Below, one piece after another: positions 24,866 to 32,802 of a stretch of 64,000 bases of DNA. Made by a program: the position numbers and the translations under genes. The first letter of the stretch is position 1; every line of letters begins with the position of its first letter. The notes beneath the pieces are model-generated. The model saw only the letters and a program-made list of their open reading frames with translations, did not search any database and had not been told where the DNA came from. The stretch comes from Pandoraea vervacti (GTDB lineage Bacteria; Pseudomonadota; Gammaproteobacteria; Burkholderiales; Burkholderiaceae): positions 3,472,001 through 3,536,000 of the forward strand of contig NZ_CP010897.2 of assembly GCF_000934605.2 (NCBI RefSeq), given 5' to 3'.

Positions 24866-25669
24866 ATGACGGCAAGCGTAACCAGGCAGGCACTGGCGGG
24901 GCACATCACGGTCCGGCTACTTCCGGCTGCCCCCTACAGCGTCAGCGATCCGAGCGAATGCGAGACACTCGGCATTTCGCTGAGTCGTCAGCGCGGAGTC
25001 CATGCCATCAACGCCGATCGTCGTTCGGATTTCGATACGCCGCCCGGCGTGCTGGCTTACGCGCCGGCGGGCACCCATGTGTTCTCGGAGTCAGGCGAAG
25101 GCGGCGAATATCTCGTGATGCGGTGGTCGTCCGGGACCGACGTCGGCGCCCGAATGCAAGTCAGCACTCGCATCGAAGCCCCGGGACAGCGTCAGGCGCT
25201 GGCGCTGGCTTTCGCGATTCGACACCAACTGCTTGCCCCGGCCCCGGACCCCTTACAGCTCGACGAAACCGTTCTGCGATTTCTTGCCATGTCGCCCGCC
25301 CTCGTGGCGCAGGAAAGCGCGACAAGACCGACAAGTCGCGAAACTCGGGTCGTGCCGAGCGCCGTTCTGACGAAAATCCACGATGAGTTCTCGCGGCCGC
25401 TCGCCCTTTCCGAACTCGCGGCCGACGCGGGCCAGACCGAACTTCAGTTTCTGCGACAGTTCACACGGGCGACCGGCATCACCCCGCACGCCTATCTCAT
25501 GGAAATCCGGCTGCAAGCAGCGCGCAGGATGGTGGCAAGCACCGACGCGCCGCTTGCCGGCATCGCTGCCGAGTGCGGCTTCTCCCATCAATCCCATATG
25601 GGTCGCATGTTCCGCGCCTCGCTGGGCCTCACGCCACAGCAATATCGCCAGACGCATCGCCGCCATTGA
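24866..25669 (+). CDS. AraC family transcriptional regulator
   Basis: The 267-residue protein has an N-terminal cupin-like sensing region and a C-terminal double HTH. The latter shows LALSELAADAGQTELQFLRQFTRATGITPHAYLMEIRLQAARRMV and the second helix pair in IAAECGFSHQSHMGRMFRASLGLTPQQYRQ, all intact. Its start is shared with a short gap to the racemase gene on the other strand, the usual arrangement of a local activator and its target. The inducer is not evident. Confidence 0.88.
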   Translation: MTASVTRQALAGHITVRLLPAAPYSVSDPSECETLGISLSRQRGVHAINADRRSDFDTPPGVLAYAPAGTHVFSESGEGGEYLVMRWSSGTDVGARMQVSTRIEAPGQRQALALAFAIRHQLLAPAPDPLQLDETVLRFLAMSPALVAQESATRPTSRETRVVPSAVLTKIHDEFSRPLALSELAADAGQTELQFLRQFTRATGITPHAYLMEIRLQAARRMVASTDAPLAGIAAECGFSHQSHMGRMFRASLGLTPQQYRQTHRRH

Positions 25670-25796
25670 CGGCCTGACGCTACCGGCACCGCCTGCGCCA
25701 CAGCACACGCCGTCGATGCAGCAGCGCCGTGGCTGCCCTTGCCCGCCCCTCCCGGCCACGTCCCCGCCATCATATCGACGCATCTTCATCGCCCGA

Positions 25797-25810
25797 GTCT
25801 TATATAAGAC
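25797..25810. promoter_or_regulatory. Palindrome GTCTTATATAAGAC upstream of acnB
   Basis: This perfect 14-bp palindrome lies about 115 bases before acnB and is followed by a direct repeat of ATAAGACAT. From memory, similar TCTTATATAAGA sites occur before TCA-cycle genes in Burkholderiales; binding by a GntR-type regulator there is my recollection, not shown here. Confidence 0.55.
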
Positions 25811-25925
25811 ATAAGACATTTGACCTTACCTGCCATAGGGACTAAAATCTCCGCAAAAGCAGTACTGGAACAAGCCTCGGAGGCCTCAAAACCTCCCCCG
25901 AAACGCAACATCAGCAGGTCTCCTC

Positions 25926-28511
25926 ATGCTTGAAAACTATCGTGCTCACGTGGCCGCCCGCGCCGCGCTTGGTATTCCTCCCCTGCCGCTGACGGCTCAG
26001 CAGACCGCCGAACTGGTCGAAATGCTGACGAATCCGCCCGCCGGCGAAGAAGCGACGCTGGTCGACCTCATCACCAACCGCGTGCCCGCCGGTGTGGACG
26101 AAGCCGCCCGCGTGAAGGCCGGCTTCCTGGCCGCCGTGGCCAAGGGTGAGACCGCTTGCGCACTGATCTCGCGCGCCCGCGCCACCGAACTCCTCGGCAC
26201 GATGCTGGGCGGCTATAACATTGCCCCGCTCATCGAACTGCTGTCGGACGCCGAAGTCGGCGCCGTCGCCGCCGATGCACTCAAGAAAACCCTGTTGATG
26301 TTCGACCAGTTCCATGACGTCAAGGAACTCGCCGACAAGGGCAACGCCAACGCGCGCGCCGTGCTGCAAAGCTGGGCCGACGCCGAATGGTTCACGAGCC
26401 GCCCGGAAGTGCCGGAAAGCCTGACCATCACCGTGTTCAAGGTCACGGGCGAGACCAACACCGACGACCTGTCGCCGGCACCGGACGCCACGACCCGCCC
26501 GGACATTCCGCTGCACGCCCTGGCGATGCTCAAGAACGCACGCCCCGGCATCACGCCGGAAGAAGACGGCAAGCGCGGTCCGGTCAAGTTCATCGAATCG
26601 CTCAAGGAAAAGGGCCACCTGGTGGCTTACGTCGGTGACGTCGTCGGCACGGGCTCCTCGCGTAAGTCGGCCACCAACTCAGTGCTGTGGTTCACGGGCG
26701 AAGACATCCCGTTCATTCCGAACAAACGCTTTGGCGGCGTGTGCCTGGGCAGCAAGATCGCCCCGATTTTCTACAACACGATGGAAGACGCCGGCGCCCT
26801 GCCGATCGAGCTCGACGTGTCGCAGATGGAAATGGGCGACGTGGTCGAACTGCGTCCGTACGAAGGCAAGGCACTGAAGAACGGCGCCGTCATCGCCGAA
26901 TTCCAGGTCAAGTCCGACGTCCTGTTCGACGAAGTGCGCGCCGGCGGCCGTATTCCGCTGATCATCGGCCGTGGCCTGACCGCCAAGGCACGTGAAGCCC
27001 TTGGTCTGCCCCCCTCGACGCTGTTCCGTCTGGCGCAGCAACCGGCCGACAATGGTCGCGGTTTCTCGCTCGCACAGAAGATGGTGGGTCGCGCATGCGG
27101 CTTGCCGGAAGGTCAGGGCATCCGCCCGGGCACGTATTGCGAACCGAAGATGACCTCGGTCGGCTCGCAAGACACGACCGGCCCGATGACCCGCGACGAA
27201 CTCAAGGATCTGGCTTGCCTCGGCTTCTCGGCCGACCTCGTCATGCAGTCGTTCTGCCATACCGCCGCCTATCCGAAGCCGGTGGACGTGAAGACGCACC
27301 AGACGCTGCCGAACTTCATCAGCAACCGTGGCGGTATCGCACTGCGTCCGGGCGACGGCGTGATCCACTCGTGGCTGAACCGTATGCTGCTGCCCGACAC
27401 CGTGGGCACCGGCGGCGACTCGCACACCCGTTTCCCGATCGGCATCAGCTTCCCGGCAGGCTCGGGTCTGGTCGCCTTCGCCGCCGCCACCGGCACGATG
27501 CCGCTGGACATGCCGGAATCGGTGCTGGTTCGCTTCAAGGGCAAGATGCAGCCGGGCGTCACGCTGCGTGACCTCGTGAACGCCATCCCGCTGTATGCCA
27601 TCAAGCAAGGCATGCTGACCGTGGCCAAGCAAGGCAAGAAGAACATCTTCTCGGGCCGCATTCTGGAAATCGAAGGCCTGCCCGACCTGAAGGTCGAGCA
27701 GGCGTTCGAACTCTCGGATGCGTCCGCCGAGCGTTCCGCTGCCGGTTGCACGGTGCATCTGAACAAGGAGCCGATCATCGAGTACCTGAACAGCAACGTC
27801 ACGCTGCTCAAGTGGATGATCGCCCAGGGCTATCAGGACCCGCGCAGCCTGCAACGCCGTATCACGGCGATGGAGCAATGGCTGGCCGATCCGCAACTGT
27901 TGTCCCCGGACGCCGATGCCGAATACGCAGCCGTCATCGAAATCGACCTGGCCGATATTCACGAGCCGATCGTGGCCTGCCCGAACGACCCGGACGACGT
28001 AAAGACGCTGTCGGACGTGGCGGGCGCCACCATCGACGAAGTGTTCATCGGTTCGTGCATGACGAACATCGGCCACTTCCGTGCCGCATCGAAGCTGCTC
28101 GAAGGCAAGCGCGACATTCCGGTCAAGCTGTGGGTCGCCCCGCCGACCAAGATGGACCAGAAGCAACTGACGGAAGAAGGTCACTACGGCGTGTTCGGCA
28201 CGGCGGGTGCCCGTACCGAAATGCCGGGTTGCTCGCTGTGCATGGGTAACCAGGCACAAGTGCGCGAAGGCGCGACGGTGATGTCGACGTCGACCCGTAA
28301 CTTCCCGAACCGTCTGGGCAAGAACACGAACGTGTACCTCGGCTCGGCGGAACTGGCAGCGATCTGCTCGCGTCTGGGCAAGATCCCGACCAAGGAAGAG
28401 TACATGGCCGACATGGGCGTGCTCGCCAGCAATGGCGACAAGATCTACAAGTACATGAACTTCGACCAGATCGAAGACTTCAAGGAAGTCGCCGACACGG
28501 TCCAGGTGTAA
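25926..28511 (+). CDS. acnB: Aconitate hydratase B
   Basis: AcnB interconverts citrate and isocitrate in the TCA cycle (and can hydrate 2-methyl-cis-aconitate). The 861-residue protein has the AcnB order: N-terminal HEAT-like domain (MLENYRAHVAARAALGIPPL), the swivel domain next, then the catalytic core. Iron-sulfur ligands are in VFIGSCMTNIGHFRAASK and PGCSLCMGNQAQV. Length matches E. coli AcnB (865). A GTCTTATATAAGAC palindrome lies upstream and a strong terminator downstream; the gene is monocistronic. Confidence 0.97.
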   Translation: MLENYRAHVAARAALGIPPLPLTAQQTAELVEMLTNPPAGEEATLVDLITNRVPAGVDEAARVKAGFLAAVAKGETACALISRARATELLGTMLGGYNIAPLIELLSDAEVGAVAADALKKTLLMFDQFHDVKELADKGNANARAVLQSWADAEWFTSRPEVPESLTITVFKVTGETNTDDLSPAPDATTRPDIPLHALAMLKNARPGITPEEDGKRGPVKFIESLKEKGHLVAYVGDVVGTGSSRKSATNSVLWFTGEDIPFIPNKRFGGVCLGSKIAPIFYNTMEDAGALPIELDVSQMEMGDVVELRPYEGKALKNGAVIAEFQVKSDVLFDEVRAGGRIPLIIGRGLTAKAREALGLPPSTLFRLAQQPADNGRGFSLAQKMVGRACGLPEGQGIRPGTYCEPKMTSVGSQDTTGPMTRDELKDLACLGFSADLVMQSFCHTAAYPKPVDVKTHQTLPNFISNRGGIALRPGDGVIHSWLNRMLLPDTVGTGGDSHTRFPIGISFPAGSGLVAFAAATGTMPLDMPESVLVRFKGKMQPGVTLRDLVNAIPLYAIKQGMLTVAKQGKKNIFSGRILEIEGLPDLKVEQAFELSDASAERSAAGCTVHLNKEPIIEYLNSNVTLLKWMIAQGYQDPRSLQRRITAMEQWLADPQLLSPDADAEYAAVIEIDLADIHEPIVACPNDPDDVKTLSDVAGATIDEVFIGSCMTNIGHFRAASKLLEGKRDIPVKLWVAPPTKMDQKQLTEEGHYGVFGTAGARTEMPGCSLCMGNQAQVREGATVMSTSTRNFPNRLGKNTNVYLGSAELAAICSRLGKIPTKEEYMADMGVLASNGDKIYKYMNFDQIEDFKEVADTVQV

Positions 28512-28562
28512 GGCTTGTCCGGATAGCGCTGCGAAGTCTGCACCGTCGACCGGCAAAGAAAG

Positions 28563-28594
28563 CGCCGCGAGCTCAGGTTCGCGGCGTTTTTTTT
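28563..28594 (+). terminator. Intrinsic terminator of acnB
   Basis: CGCCGCGA (28563-28570) pairs with TCGCGGCG (28579-28586) and is followed by eight T residues, a textbook rho-independent terminator. The next ~315 bases (28595-28910) show no gene and no clear promoter beyond a TAAAAT near 28850. Confidence 0.92.
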
Positions 28595-28910
28595 GCGCCT
28601 GCGGCAACCTACCGAGTGCCAGCGCCAATCGGCTTGTTCATCGGCATCGCGACCGTTCTCGTTTTGCGCGCATCACCTGCACCATCGGACACTGGCACAT
28701 TTTCGGGAGATGGCCGTCGCTGGCCTGCTTCAACCCGCCGGACACGTCTTCGTAAGCGGGTGAAGACGGCACGTATAAGAACGGAAGCTATGTAAGGACG
28801 GAAGCGATGGCAACGATGGCGAAGATCGTCTGCGAAGCCATGTAAAATCCCGGGCTGATTCCTAACCCATCCTCGTGTCGTCTGCCGGGCGACAACCCCT
28901 GAGAAGCGGC

Positions 28911-29525
28911 ATGCAGACAGTAGCGATCCTCGACTTTGAAACCACCGGCCTGTCACCTGCGCAAGGCGACCGGGCAACGGAAATTGCCGTCATTCTGTGG
29001 CGCGACGGTCAGATCGTGGATCGTTACCAAAGCCTGATGAATGCCGGGCGCCGCATTCCCTCCGACGTCGCGGCGTTGACCGGCATCACGAACGACATGA
29101 TCGCCTCGGCGCCGCCCGTCGCACAGGTCATGCGCGAGGCGGCGGCATTCGTCGGCCACTGCCCGGTCGTCGCCCATAACGCCGGCTTCGACAAACGCTT
29201 CTGGCAGGCAGAACTCGCCATGCTGGGCGCACGTGCCGATCACGCCTTCGCTTGCACGATGCTCAGCGCCCGGCGGCTTTACCCGCACGCGCCGAATCAC
29301 CGGCTCTCGAGCCTTGCGCAACTGCTCCGGCTACCGCAGACCGGCCGCGCCCACCGGGCCATGGTGGATGCTGAAATGACGGTGCACCTCTGGCATCGCA
29401 TGCATGACGACATTACGCGCACCTACGGCCTGAAACGGGTCGACCACGCGCTCATGTCACGCGTGCAAGCCACCAGCAAGGACAAGGTGCCGACCTTGCT
29501 CAGATCGCTCGCACAAGCCCATTGA
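28911..29525 (+). CDS. DnaQ-like 3'-5' exonuclease (DEDDh)
   Basis: The 204-residue protein has the exonuclease motifs in order: Exo I ILDFETTGLSP (Asp, Glu), Exo II VVAHNAGFDKRFW, and Exo III AHRAMVDAEMT (His, Asp). It is a stand-alone proofreading-type exonuclease like DnaQ or PolC Exo domains and could act in DNA repair or as an RNase T-like trimming enzyme; the substrate is not known. ATG 28911 is preferred to an upstream frame because it starts at MQTVAILDFETTG and GAGAAG precedes it. Confidence 0.85.
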   Translation: MQTVAILDFETTGLSPAQGDRATEIAVILWRDGQIVDRYQSLMNAGRRIPSDVAALTGITNDMIASAPPVAQVMREAAAFVGHCPVVAHNAGFDKRFWQAELAMLGARADHAFACTMLSARRLYPHAPNHRLSSLAQLLRLPQTGRAHRAMVDAEMTVHLWHRMHDDITRTYGLKRVDHALMSRVQATSKDKVPTLLRSLAQAH

Positions 29526-29602
29526 CACCCGCCGCTTCAACCTGGCGCGCACGGCAATCCTCCAGCGCAGCGAAACACGACCTTTCGCCAAAGACGTGCC
29601 GC

Positions 29603-29608
29603 TATAAT
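29603..29608 (+). promoter_or_regulatory. -10 element for the GntR regulator
   Basis: A perfect TATAAT lies about 65 bases before the regulator start. No convincing -35 is visible at the right spacing, so it may depend on an activator. Confidence 0.35.
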
Positions 29609-29673
29609 CCCGCAGCGAACTGCTCCGTGCGTGACGCCCCTGGACGGCACGCCCCCACCCCGCCCGTCACGCA

Positions 29674-30456
29674 ATGCCCACTCGCCGCCTGAAACTCGAA
29701 CCCGACTCGCCGGTACCGCTCTACACCCAGATCAAGGACATGCTGCGCACCGGCATCCTCGACGGGCACTACGCGCCGCTTAGCCGCATGCCCTCGGAAA
29801 GCGAGTTGCAAGCCATGTTCGACGTGAGCCGAATCACCATCCGGCAAGCCCTCGGCGACTTGCAAAAGGAGGGACTGATCTTCAAGGTGCACGGCAAGGG
29901 ATCGTTCGTGTCCCAGCCGAAGGCATTCCAGAATGTGACGTCGCTCCAGGGCTTTGCCGAAGCCATGTCGCGTCAGGGCCATGAAATCGTCAACCGTGTA
30001 GCGCACTTCCGGTTCGTTCCGGCGCCGGCCAATGTTGCGCTTCGGCTGGACGTCGCGGAAGGCGAAACCGTCACGGAAATCCATCGCGTACGATTGCTCA
30101 ATCGCGCACCGGTGTCCTACGAAATCACCTATCTGCCCGAAGTCCTCGGACGACAGTTGCAGCGAGCCGATCTCGTGACGCGCGATATCTTTCTGATCCT
30201 GGAGAACGACTGCGCGGTGCCCTTGGGGTCGGCCGATCTGAGCATCGACGCCGTGCAGGCCGATGCGGCGCTCGCTGGCGCGCTCAGCACCACCGAAGGC
30301 GCGCCCCTGCTGCGCATCGAACGGCTTACCCACGATCGGCACGGCCGCCCCATCGATTTCGAGTTTCTCTACTTCCGCGGCGACACGTTTCAGTATCGGC
30401 TGCGCGTCGACCGTGAGCGTGCCGCTGCGGCCAAGCCGTCGCGCACGCGCCGTTAG
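29674..30456 (+). CDS. GntR family regulator with UTRA domain (HutC subfamily)
   Basis: The 260-residue protein has a winged helix (PVPLYTQIKDMLRTGIL...PSESELQAMFDVSRITIRQALGDLQKEGLIFKVHGKGSFV) and a C-terminal UTRA sensor domain (EIHRVRLLNRAPVSYEITYLP...FEFLYFRGDTFQYRLRVDR). HutC-type members respond to small molecules and repress nearby catabolic or transport operons. It precedes the flavoprotein/ABC cluster in the same direction, and a perfect palindrome of the HutC kind lies between them, so it probably represses that cluster. The ligand is unknown. Confidence 0.9.
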   Translation: MPTRRLKLEPDSPVPLYTQIKDMLRTGILDGHYAPLSRMPSESELQAMFDVSRITIRQALGDLQKEGLIFKVHGKGSFVSQPKAFQNVTSLQGFAEAMSRQGHEIVNRVAHFRFVPAPANVALRLDVAEGETVTEIHRVRLLNRAPVSYEITYLPEVLGRQLQRADLVTRDIFLILENDCAVPLGSADLSIDAVQADAALAGALSTTEGAPLLRIERLTHDRHGRPIDFEFLYFRGDTFQYRLRVDRERAAAAKPSRTRR

Positions 30457-30635
30457 ACACGGCCAAGGCGGCTCAAGACCGCCAGACACGGCGTAAGCGG
30501 CGCAAGCCGCTGAAGCGGTTGATGGGACTGATACGGCTCATGCGGCCGAGCGCCGCAGTCCGTTCCCCAAAGGCTTATCACCTCCCGGCGAAAGCTAAGC
30601 AAAAACAATTCATTTATCTGCGCGGGGCGTCCTCC

Positions 30636-30666
30636 TACAATCAGGTCCTTACTTGTTATAACAAGT
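30636..30666 (+). promoter_or_regulatory. Promoter -10 and GntR operator of the flavoprotein/ABC cluster
   Basis: TACAAT (30636-30641) is followed nine bases later by the perfect 16-bp palindrome ACTTGTTATAACAAGT (30651-30666), which would sit at the transcription start. Its core resembles the GT-N-TA-N-AC pattern bound by HutC-type GntR proteins. Occlusion or roadblock repression is inferred. Confidence 0.7.
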
Positions 30667-30685
30667 TGCCGAAAACGATCCGTTG

Positions 30686-30707
30686 CAGCGACAGCGACAG
30701 CGACAGC
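30686..30707 (+). repeat. Short tandem repeat (CAGCGA, 3.7 copies) in the leader
   Basis: The hexamer occurs three times plus four bases, ending 25 bases before the flavoprotein start. It could vary in copy number and shift the ribosome-binding region, but no phase variation is shown. Confidence 0.8.
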
Positions 30708-30732
30708 GGTGGCGGCTCAAGGCTCAAGGACC

Positions 30733-32490
30733 ATGCAGACCCACGAACTCGAATACGACATCGTCGTCATCGGCGGCGGCACCGCCGGTCCGATGGCGGC
30801 CGTCAAGGCCAAGCAGCGCAACCCCAACCTGCGCGTGCTGCTGCTCGACAAGGCGCACGTCAAACGTAGCGGCGCCATCTCGATGGGCATGGACGGCCTG
30901 AACAACGCCATCATTCCCGGGCACGCCACGCCCGAGCAATACACCAAGGAAATTACCGTCGCCAACGATGGCATCGTCAATCAGGCGACGGTGCTGGCCT
31001 ATGCGCGCCACAGCTTCCGGACCATCGAAGAGCTCGATCGTTGGGGCGTGAAGTTCGAAAAGGACGAGACCGGCGATTACGCCGTGCGCAAGGTCCATCA
31101 CATGGGGGCATACGTCTTGCCCATGCCCGAGGGGCACGACGTCAAGAAGATTCTCTATCGCCAGCTCAAGCGTGCGCGCGTGGAAATCACGAATCGCATT
31201 GTGGCAACGCGCTTACTTACCGGCGCGTCGGGCGAAATCGCCGGCGTCATGGGCTTCGATTGCCGTACGGCCGACTTCTATGTGATTCGGGCCAAGGCCG
31301 TCATTCTGTGCTGCGGCGCCGCCGGCCGCCTCGGACTGCCCGCCTCCGGGTATCTGATGGGCACCTACGAAAACCCCACCAATGCCGGCGACGGATATGC
31401 CATGGCTTATCACGCCGGGGCCGAGCTTTCCAATCTCGAGTGCTTCCAGATCAACCCGCTCATCAAGGACTACAACGGCCCCGCCTGCGCGTATGTGACC
31501 GGGCCGCTTGGCGGATACACCGCCAATGGAAGCGGAGAGCGGTTCATCGAGTGCGATTACTGGAGCGGTCAGATGATGTGGGAGTTCTATCAGGAACTCC
31601 AGAGCGGCAACGGGCCGGTATTCCTGAAGCTCGACCATCTTGCCGAAGAGACCATTCAGACGATAGAAACGATTCTGCACACGAACGAGCGGCCCAGCCG
31701 GGGGCGGTTCCATGCGCGTCGCGGCAACGACTATCGGACTCGCATGATCGAGATGCACATCTCGGAAATCGGTTTTTGCAGCGGCCACAGCGCGTCCGGC
31801 GTGTGGGTCGACGAGCACGGCGCCACGTCGGTGCCCGGCCTGTATAGCGCGGGCGACATGGCCGCCGTGCCGCACAACTACATGCTCGGCGCCTTCACGT
31901 ATGGCTGGTTCGCGGGCGAACACGCTGCCGAGCGCGTGACGGGCGCCGACTTCGCCGCGCTCGATGCCGCGCAGGTCGACGCCGAGCGTACGCGCATCTT
32001 CGCACCGCTGCACCGCGCGCACGGCCTTCCCCCGGCGCAGGTCGAGTACAAGCTGCGGCGCTTCGTCAACGATTACCTGCAACCGCCAAAAGTCACGCGC
32101 CGCATGGAGATCGGCCTGCAGCGCTTCGACGAGATCCGCGAAGACATCGAGCAGCTCAGCGCCGGCAATCCGCACGAACTGATGCGTGCGGCCGAGGTGT
32201 CGGCCATTCGGGATTGCGCCGAAATGGCGGCACGCGCCTCGTTGTTCCGCACGGAAAGCCGCTGGGGGCTGTACCACCACCGTGTCGACTTTCCCGAGCG
32301 CAATGATGCCGAATGGTTCTGTCACGCGCATCTGAAGAAGGGGGACAACGGCGCCATGACCTCGTTCAAGAAGCCGGTCGAGCCTTACCTCATCGCGCTC
32401 GACGACACGGAGCGCACCGCTTACTCGCGCCTGCGCGTTGCGAGCGCGCCGGCAATGCAACCCGCTGCGGCTCAGGCCGCCACCGTCTAG
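30733..32490 (+). CDS. AprA-like FAD-dependent reductase (fumarate reductase/APS reductase flavoprotein family)
   Basis: The 585-residue protein starts with an FAD-binding Rossmann motif, VVIGGGTAGPMAAVKA, followed by LLLDKAHVKRSGAISMGMDGLNN, which matches the FAD-contacting segment of the APS reductase alpha subunit (LVDKA..ERSGA...G...N). Later blocks (AKAVILCCGAAGRLG, GLYSAGDMAA) are those of the succinate dehydrogenase/fumarate reductase flavoprotein family. An AprB-like ferredoxin follows 9 bases later, so the pair is likely a cytoplasmic FAD plus iron-sulfur complex. True dissimilatory APS reduction is not expected here, since no other sulfate-pathway genes are seen. Substrate may be the compound imported by the adjoining ABC system. 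ATG 30733 is preferred to an upstream alternative; a short AAGGA lies very close. Confidence 0.8.
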   Translation: MQTHELEYDIVVIGGGTAGPMAAVKAKQRNPNLRVLLLDKAHVKRSGAISMGMDGLNNAIIPGHATPEQYTKEITVANDGIVNQATVLAYARHSFRTIEELDRWGVKFEKDETGDYAVRKVHHMGAYVLPMPEGHDVKKILYRQLKRARVEITNRIVATRLLTGASGEIAGVMGFDCRTADFYVIRAKAVILCCGAAGRLGLPASGYLMGTYENPTNAGDGYAMAYHAGAELSNLECFQINPLIKDYNGPACAYVTGPLGGYTANGSGERFIECDYWSGQMMWEFYQELQSGNGPVFLKLDHLAEETIQTIETILHTNERPSRGRFHARRGNDYRTRMIEMHISEIGFCSGHSASGVWVDEHGATSVPGLYSAGDMAAVPHNYMLGAFTYGWFAGEHAAERVTGADFAALDAAQVDAERTRIFAPLHRAHGLPPAQVEYKLRRFVNDYLQPPKVTRRMEIGLQRFDEIREDIEQLSAGNPHELMRAAEVSAIRDCAEMAARASLFRTESRWGLYHHRVDFPERNDAEWFCHAHLKKGDNGAMTSFKKPVEPYLIALDDTERTAYSRLRVASAPAMQPAAAQAATV

Positions 32491-32499
32491 GACACGCCT

Positions 32500-32745
32500 A
32501 TGGCTTTCGTTCCCCGCGAGGCGCAATTGCGCTCGAGCGTTCCCGTGACGATCGATGAAGAGAAGTGCATCGCCGACAAGGGCTGCACCGTGTGCATCGA
32601 CGTCTGCCCCATGGACTTGCTCGCCATCGATCCCGAGACGGGCAAGGCGTTCATGAAATTCGACGAGTGCTGGTACTGCATGCCTTGCGAGAAGGACTGT
32701 CCGACCGGCGCGGTACACGTCGCCATTCCCTATCTGCTTCGCTGA
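32500..32745 (+). CDS. AprB-like 2[4Fe-4S] ferredoxin
   Basis: The 81-residue protein has two cluster motifs: EKCIADKGCTVCIDVCP, and DECWYCMPCEKDCPTGAV. The second with its CW-C--C---CP pattern and the spacing between them match the APS reductase beta subunit without its C-terminal tail. It is the probable electron carrier of the flavoprotein immediately upstream. It shares the operon with both neighbours. Confidence 0.88.
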   Translation: MAFVPREAQLRSSVPVTIDEEKCIADKGCTVCIDVCPMDLLAIDPETGKAFMKFDECWYCMPCEKDCPTGAVHVAIPYLLR

Positions 32746-32802
32746 CAAGACGGCGTGCCGCAAAGGCGCGCACACACCACCACGCAAAAAAAGGATGACC
32801 CG

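Noticed and set aside
26679..28628. A 649-codon open frame opposite acnB
   Set aside because: It is the antisense shadow of acnB, created by high GC; its protein has no family features.
30686..30707. CRISPR-like repeat
   Set aside because: The unit is six bases with no spacers; there is no CRISPR array or cas gene in the window.
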